A stretch of DNA of 64,000 nucleotides from Poa pratensis (taxonomy: Eukaryota; Streptophyta; Magnoliopsida; Poales; Poaceae): positions 138,771,733 to 138,835,732 of the forward strand of contig CAMZMU010000052.1 in NCBI GenBank assembly GCA_947311845.1, in the 5' to 3' direction. Positions 58,776 to 64,000 of the stretch are shown here, piece after piece. Position numbers and translations under genes: made by a program. The notes beneath the pieces were generated by a model. That model searched no databases and was not told the DNA's origin. It saw only the letters and a list, made by a program, of their open reading frames with translations. Position 1 is the first letter of the stretch. Each line of letters starts with the position of its first letter.

Positions 58776-59201
58776 ATGGCCCGCCTTTCGCGGCTTCTGC
58801 TGGTGGCGCTGATCTCAGCACTGGCCGCCCTGCAACTCTCGCCGGCGTCGGCCTGCCCCACCTGCCCGATCCCGAAGTCTCCGGCGCCGCCCAAGGTGAA
58901 TCCCCCGCCCACGCCGCCCACGCCGTCGTCACCGACGGGCAAGTGCCCCGTGAACACGCTGAAGCTGCTGGCGTGCGTGGACGGGCTCAACGGCCTGGTG
59001 CACGCGTCGTCGGGGACAAGCGCCAGCGACACCTGCTGCCCGCTGCTGTCCGGCGTCGCCGACCTTGACGCTGCGCTTTGCCTGTGCACCACGATCAAGC
59101 TCAAGGCGCTCAACATCCGCCTCGTTCTCCCCGTCGCCATCTCGGTGCTCGTCAACCAGTGCGGCAAGCACGTGCCCTCCTCGTTCCAGTGCCCTTCTTG
59201 A
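58776..59201 (+). CDS. Secreted proline-rich protein with an eight-cysteine (LTP-like) motif, copy 1
   Basis: 141 residues, single exon, intact. The start is MARLSRLLLV in good Kozak context (CCACCATGG), with a signal peptide cleaved probably after Ala26 (SPASA|CPTC). A short proline-rich linker (about 31-54) precedes an eight-cysteine domain with Cys57, 67, 87-88, 102, 104, 129 and 139. The pattern C-X9-C-X19-CC-X13-C-X-C-X24-C-X9-C is that of hybrid proline-rich proteins (DC2.15-like, 14-kDa proline-rich), usually in the cell wall and related in fold to lipid-transfer proteins. GC-rich third codon positions are typical of grass genes. Tandem partner at 61616. The exact role is not known. 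Confidence 0.93.
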   Translation: MARLSRLLLVALISALAALQLSPASACPTCPIPKSPAPPKVNPPPTPPTPSSPTGKCPVNTLKLLACVDGLNGLVHASSGTSASDTCCPLLSGVADLDAALCLCTTIKLKALNIRLVLPVAISVLVNQCGKHVPSSFQCPS

Positions 59202-59339
59202 TCTCCATCAATTACTACTATGTATCACATGCATCTGCGTGCATGGGTTAAGTACTTGTAGTAGTACTGGTGTTGGGTTTGTAGTATTCATTTGAAGAAT
59301 TACGAATGAAATATTTGTATTGTATATGAAGTTTTCACA

Positions 59340-60260
59340 TACATGCATCCATATCTTCCTTTTGTGTTCAAGAAATGGGGATAGGCCTTACAGCCCCAAA
59401 TCTCTAACTCGAAAAAATTTCACCTCTGAAATCATTCTAACCCATAAAAGTAGAATGGTAATCTCAACAAAGAACCACTTGCCAAATCATTCTAGCCAAA
59501 ACACAAGTAAACAGAAGATGATCAATGGTCTCTTTCAAACCACAAAAGTGGCAGTAATCGTTTCCGGTCCACCCTCTCTTAAGTAAATTGTCTTTGGTTA
59601 GAATGATATTCCTAAGCATCAACCAAATAAAGACTTTCACTTTGAGAGGAGTCATAATGTTCTAGAGATGTTTGTATGGAAGCCCCATTTTATCTCAATT
59701 GAACATAAAGTTTTCTCACATCGAATTGACCTGAGGTTCCGTTCTCCACCTGGCCCTATCAAGGTCATCAATAACAGAAAGGCATCCACTAAAATCTATA
59801 AAAAAAATCCACTGCAAAAGTTTTTCTCCCCACAACAACTGTACCCAAAGCCATATGTTTAGACAAAATGACCTTATACAATCTTGGGAATTGGTTAGCC
59901 AAAGGAGAATTGTTCACCCAAATATCTTCCCAAAATAAAGTATTTTCTCCATTGTTTGTTATCCTTTTGTCATGTTGCTGGAAGATATGGTTAATCCCAA
60001 TTAAACTCTACCTGAAGTGAGAACAAACTGGTTCAGTACTAGCCCATGAAAGAACCTTACATATTTTCCAACTTACAAAGCCATTTGCACAGTAAACTTT
60101 CATTTGTAATCTGAAGATCCAAAACTCCCAGTCCTCCACAGTACTTAGGCACGGGCATTGTTTGCCAATTTACTCAATGGTATATTTTCCTCTCGTATAG
60201 CTTATGCCAAATCAATTTCTTCATAGGTATGTCATATCTTCCAATCGCCCCTTTTGGAGC
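59340..60260 (-). mobile_element. Degenerate LINE ORF2 fragment
   Basis: On the minus strand, from 60260 downward, broken frames read MKKLIWHKLYERK, MPVPKYCGGLGVLDL, LLCKWLCKLEN and, at 59655-59464, KVFIWLMLRNIILTKDNLLK with RGWTGNDYCHFCG. These are conserved parts of the reverse transcriptase C-terminus and zf-RVT domain of plant L1-type LINEs. Many stops; no intact copy. It lies between the two eight-cysteine genes. Confidence 0.8.
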
Positions 60261-61500
60261 TTTTAGAAAGGAAAGCATTATAGTGTAGCATGATGTGTCT
60301 CATATGAAATATCCATGATTATAAACTTGTGAATATAAATAAAATGATATGTCAAGGTCATGTTAAAATCTACCACACTCTTATCAACAATCGAATCCTA
60401 AATCATCGACTAGAGCGAAACTTTGATCCCCCCTTTGAAATAATAGTTCCTTCTTTTTCCAGAATTTCATATGTATATGTACGCGGAATGCACAATTCCG
60501 ACTTCTACCCCTGTGGGACCTAGAACTGCGAGATTCGAAACTATATGTTTGTAAATGTTCATGACCGATGGATCTCCCGGGAGCGTGGGTCAAGTAATAC
60601 CATTGTGATTACGACTGGCGGAGCGAGCACATAAGCATTGGGTTTAGCTGAATCCAATGAAATTATGCAAACCCCTTTACAAACCTGTTTAGTTGCTTCA
60701 AATAACTACTTTGAATCCATGTATACAATGGACTGAACCCAATGATGAGATCTTGCAGCTTCGCCATTGGTGATCCCCTCTAATTATTTGGACAAAAAAT
60801 TCTCCCTAATTAACAATAAAAATGCAAGAAAAAATCTTGCTGTTGAAAAAGCAACAGAGTATGTGACGAATGACTAGTATGGATTTATTAAACCAAATCA
60901 CATGTTCTCTGAATCTGCTACGAAGTAAGTTTTAGAACTTAAACTGTAGCATTCTCATTTTTATTAAACTATCAAATGATTTTTTTATTTTACGAACATT
61001 CATGGGTTTTCAACTCAATATATATGTGATTTGTTTTGGAGTTTTACAAATCTTACGAATATTTTCTCACTAAGTTCTAGAAATTAAGTGGGTGCAACTG
61101 AAACGTAGATTGATACTTTTCTAGCACGAGAAAACTAGGCTAACGCTCTAGAGACGGGAGTAGCCTGTCCAAACTGGTATTTTCCGACGAGTGTGACACT
61201 GTAAACGTACAGTTTGCTCGGCAGATTCTGTCGATTTTAGCCGCGACATGCAGACGCCACACAATCTCTTCTTTTCTTCACATACATGCACGCATATTCA
61301 CGCGCGATTCCAAGAACCAACGACAAAACATCCACCAAGACTTCGTCGTCGAAGCAGCGATCGATAGGTTCATCCGAGCCACAATTTCTGCCAGTAGTGA
61401 GTACTGGCTATTGAGACATACCCGACACTTCGCCGTGTCCACCAAGACGCACCGGACACACCCCCAGCAGTTCGTTCGTCCGTCACTCCACGACCTCACG
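60261..61500. other. Intergenic region and upstream part of the second gene
   Basis: No gene. From about 60770 to 61330 it is similar to the region upstream of copy 1 (about 58030-58690), for example GGTATTTTCC(A/G)ACGAGTG and CGCGACATGCA.ACRCC, so the tandem duplication included promoter DNA. Confidence 0.7.
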
Positions 61501-61506
61501 CTCGCC

Positions 61507-61513
61507 TATAAAA
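61507..61513 (+). promoter_or_regulatory. TATA box of the second eight-cysteine gene
   Basis: TATAAAA in CTCGCCTATAAAACCACGCC, 103 bp before the ATG. Confidence 0.8.
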
Positions 61514-61615
61514 CCACGCCCATCTTCTTCTTCCTCCCCTCAGACGAGCTAAGGCGGGGCTAGCCAAGATCACGAAGCTAGTTCTTCAAGCTCGAAGCTA
61601 GCTAGCACCTTAGCC

Positions 61616-62104
61616 ATGGCCCGCATTGCGCCGCTCCTGCTGGTGGCGCTGCTCTCAGCACTGGCCGCCGTGCAGCTCTCGCCGGCGACGGCCTGCCCCA
61701 CCTGTGGGACGCCGACGCTTCCGCCTCCTCCGCCGCCCAAGGTGAAGCCCCCGCCGCCGCCGTCGTCCGTGCCTTGCCCTCCGCCACCGCACTACACCCC
61801 CACGCCTTCGCCGCCCACGCCACCGTCGTCACCGACGGGCAAGTGCCCCGTGAACACACTGAAGCTGCTGGCGTGCGTGGACGCGCTCAACGGGGTGGTG
61901 CACGCGGTGGTGGGGGCCAGCCCCAGCGACACCTGCTGCCCGCTGCTGTCCGGCGGCGTCGCCGACCTCGACGCCGCGCTCTGCCTCTGCACCGTCATCA
62001 AGGCCAAGGCGCTCGACGTCAGCCTCGTGCTCCCCGTCGCCATCTCGGTGCTCGTTAACGAGTGCGGCAAGTACGTGCCCTCCTCGTTCCAGTGCCCTTC
62101 TTGA
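61616..62104 (+). CDS. Secreted proline-rich protein with an eight-cysteine (LTP-like) motif, copy 2
   Basis: 162 residues, single exon, intact. Signal peptide to about Ala26 (SPATA|CPTC). The proline-rich part (31-74) is 20 residues longer than in copy 1 and includes PPPPPPKVKPPPPP. The domain has Cys77, 87, 107-108, 123, 125, 150 and 160, with spacing CC-X14-C where copy 1 has X13 because it lacks one Gly. The C-terminus (VPSSFQCPS) is identical in both. It is a tandem duplicate of 58776-59201 and likely a cell-wall hybrid proline-rich protein. Confidence 0.93.
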   Translation: MARIAPLLLVALLSALAAVQLSPATACPTCGTPTLPPPPPPKVKPPPPPSSVPCPPPPHYTPTPSPPTPPSSPTGKCPVNTLKLLACVDALNGVVHAVVGASPSDTCCPLLSGGVADLDAALCLCTVIKAKALDVSLVLPVAISVLVNECGKYVPSSFQCPS

Positions 62105-62329
62105 GCTCCATCAATTACTATGGATCACCTGCATGCGCCTCCGTGCATGGGCTAAATTCTGGTAGAAGTGAGTAAGTACACACGTACGAGAGTCTTGCAC
62201 GTCTGGTCATACATAAATCTCTATCTCTATCTCTACTATATAATACGAGTAACCGTGGCGGTCGTATGTCTTGCTTCGTACGTTGTTCGTTAGCTCTACC
62301 CGTATCAATCGGAGCCAAATTGAATTTCT

Positions 62330-62850
62330 GTACAACTCTGAAACAATCCTGAAAAGCAAAATCCTACGACGCCCAACAGCCAGTCCAAATCAAAAGGAGG
62401 ATAGTGAACTCTGTTTCGACACGGGCCGCTCCATCGCTCCGACCTCCGCCGCCTCCCGGCCACAGCCGCCGTCCCGCCGTAGTATCCATGTTCCTGGTTA
62501 TCCGCGCAGCCGGAATCCCTCCCACCGAGCGGAGCGCCTCCTCCTGGCATCCTATTGTACGGACCTTGCCGTCGTCAGACTACCAGATCGACCACCTCCA
62601 TGCTAGACCTCCTTCTTCCCGAGAGCCTTCTGCCCGAGCGACTCCGGCGCGACGTGGTATGAGATCGCCGCCGGCGACCCGGCGTCCTTTCCCAGCTCGG
62701 CGAGGAGGAGCTGTGCAGCACCACCCGCACAAGCTGCCGCAGGAGCGCAAGTCTGGCTGGTTGGCGGAACCAGCGGCAAGTTCACCTGGGAGGGCTCGAC
62801 AGCTACACCATGAATATCTGAATCCGTCGGCAACAAGGGCGTGAACTTCG
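62330..62850. other. GC-rich gene-like stretch, unrecognised
   Basis: Open frames exist on both strands (plus 62404-62844, 146 codons; minus 62836-62603), mostly Arg/Pro/Ser-rich low complexity. Another plus frame reads WYEIAAGDPASFPSS and later VWLVGGTSGKFTWEG but has stops. It may be a pseudogene piece. I cannot name a family. Confidence 0.3.
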
Positions 62851-64000
62851 GTCAGCTTCTTGGGTCAGTTCTAAAAACATTGAGTATCAACCCGCAGTCT
62901 TACCATTGTTTTTCCATGGTGGACTGAATTTACACCGCCTCCCTCAGTCCCTCTAGAAGAAAATCCAGCTATGCTGCACTTTCCTGTCAGCTTGGATTTT
63001 TGCCTTGATGATTTGATCTGAAGAATACGACACACTGGGTAGTAGATCGAACCTTTCACAATCGGTACAAAAACATGTGAGGCAGTAAGGGGGCGGCTTG
63101 TTGATACCTCCCGTGAGGCTGCACGGAGGCCTCGGCCACTTTCCCTGTGTCCGTCCACGGATGCCTACTTCCGATCCATCCACTTCTGCTATGTTCTACA
63201 TGTACCAATTAATCTTTTCCAGCTCTCATGTGTTCATAGCGCAGGCTCTGCATTTTCTGGTGGTAATTTCCAACTTGATTAGTATTGTAAGTTATGACTT
63301 GATCTTGTCTCTGTGGCAGATCTGATTTGCTTAGCAAAAACCGACTCTGTTGAGTTTGTTCACAACATACCAGCTCGCTAGCTATGCTCTGAAAACTGAA
63401 GGAGCGTAGCAGGGTCCTTTTATTGATCGTTCGAGATTCTCTCTGTTATTAGTAGACAAGCTAAACTAGCTCTAATATGTGTACAGAATAAATATTCCTG
63501 AGACTATGTGCATAAACAAGCATCATGCTTCATTCTCTGAATCACGTCAATTTGCCTTTAATTCTGCGTCCAAGTAGCTTTTCAACTTTTCGTGAAAAAA
63601 CTTTCCTACCATTCTTTGTTCTTCATATTGTTTATGTGCAAATGTGTTGATAATTACGGTTTTTTCTTTTCTCTACTGAGATAAAAGAGCAATACATTGC
63701 TTCTTCGATCAAGAAACTAAGATATGACATTCATTTTCATGTACTCATGCACTAGATTACTATGCAACATAAAAGTTGACCAGATTGTTTCCTTATAAAA
63801 TATATCTACACGTGTAGCACTACGCCACTACCCTTTGTTAGATAAAAGACATGCAAGATAAATGTTTCTTCATTCGTCGTAACTCTATGGACTGGTGGGT
63901 GAAGAATGACCACCACTGTCGTCGCTGTTATTTGTCGATGTTGTCGAATAAAGGGAGATTATGTTGTCATTTTTATGTATCCCTTTTTAGTTATGGGTAC
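62851..64000. other. No gene recognised
   Basis: AT-rich, with short open frames only. Nothing supportable. Confidence 0.5.

Noticed and set aside
61602..62070. Minus-strand ORFs opposite the second eight-cysteine gene
   Set aside because: Shadows produced by GC-rich codon bias; the plus strand has the signal peptide and cysteine motif.

Overview
This is repeat-dense plant nuclear DNA, most likely from a grass of the wheat/barley group (Triticeae, or at least Pooideae). The basis is recognition of LTR retrotransposon types, CACTA coding remnants, GT-AG split genes and two GC-rich grass-type genes. The species cannot be fixed from the window. No prokaryotic features, CRISPR arrays, rRNA or tRNA genes were seen.

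Layout. Positions 1-39853 are one decayed CACTA transposase gene (TNP2 type, with DUF4218-like and DUF4216-like parts), cut apart by a nest of retrotransposons whose borders are set by 5-bp target duplications. The nest holds: (a) the 3' end of an LTR element, 1-2943; (b) a 13.3-kb Gypsy element of Tat type, 2948-16269 (TSD AGTAG), with gag, protease, RT, two RNase H domains, integrase and a spliced antisense gene; (c) a non-autonomous LTR element, 16621-23138 (TSD GGCTC); (d) a solo LTR, 23463-38835 (TSD ATGTG), hit by (e), a non-coding LTR element, 24432-38203, itself hit by (f), a gag-protease element of Athila-like type, 24773-33809 (TSD ACTGG).

Positions 39854-57194 hold a minus-strand gene with two B3-like domains, carrying a 1.4-kb CACTA MITE in an intron; a divergent 3'-5' exonuclease pseudogene split by (g), another LTR element, 44536-51066 (TSD CAAAG); a 501-bp tandem repeat; a second CACTA gene (TNPA-like, Transposase_24 type, seven exons, broken); and a clear CACTA right end at 57194 lying in a LINE fragment. 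No left CACTA end was found between the two transposase genes. The TNP2 gene, B3 gene, exonuclease and TNPA gene may therefore all be cargo of one very large, dead CACTA element that starts before the window.

Positions 57195-64000 look like ordinary genic DNA: LINE fragments and two tandem intact genes for secreted proline-rich eight-cysteine-motif proteins (141 and 162 residues), each with a good TATA box. They are the only clearly intact host genes here. A GC-rich stretch at 62330-62850 is unrecognised.
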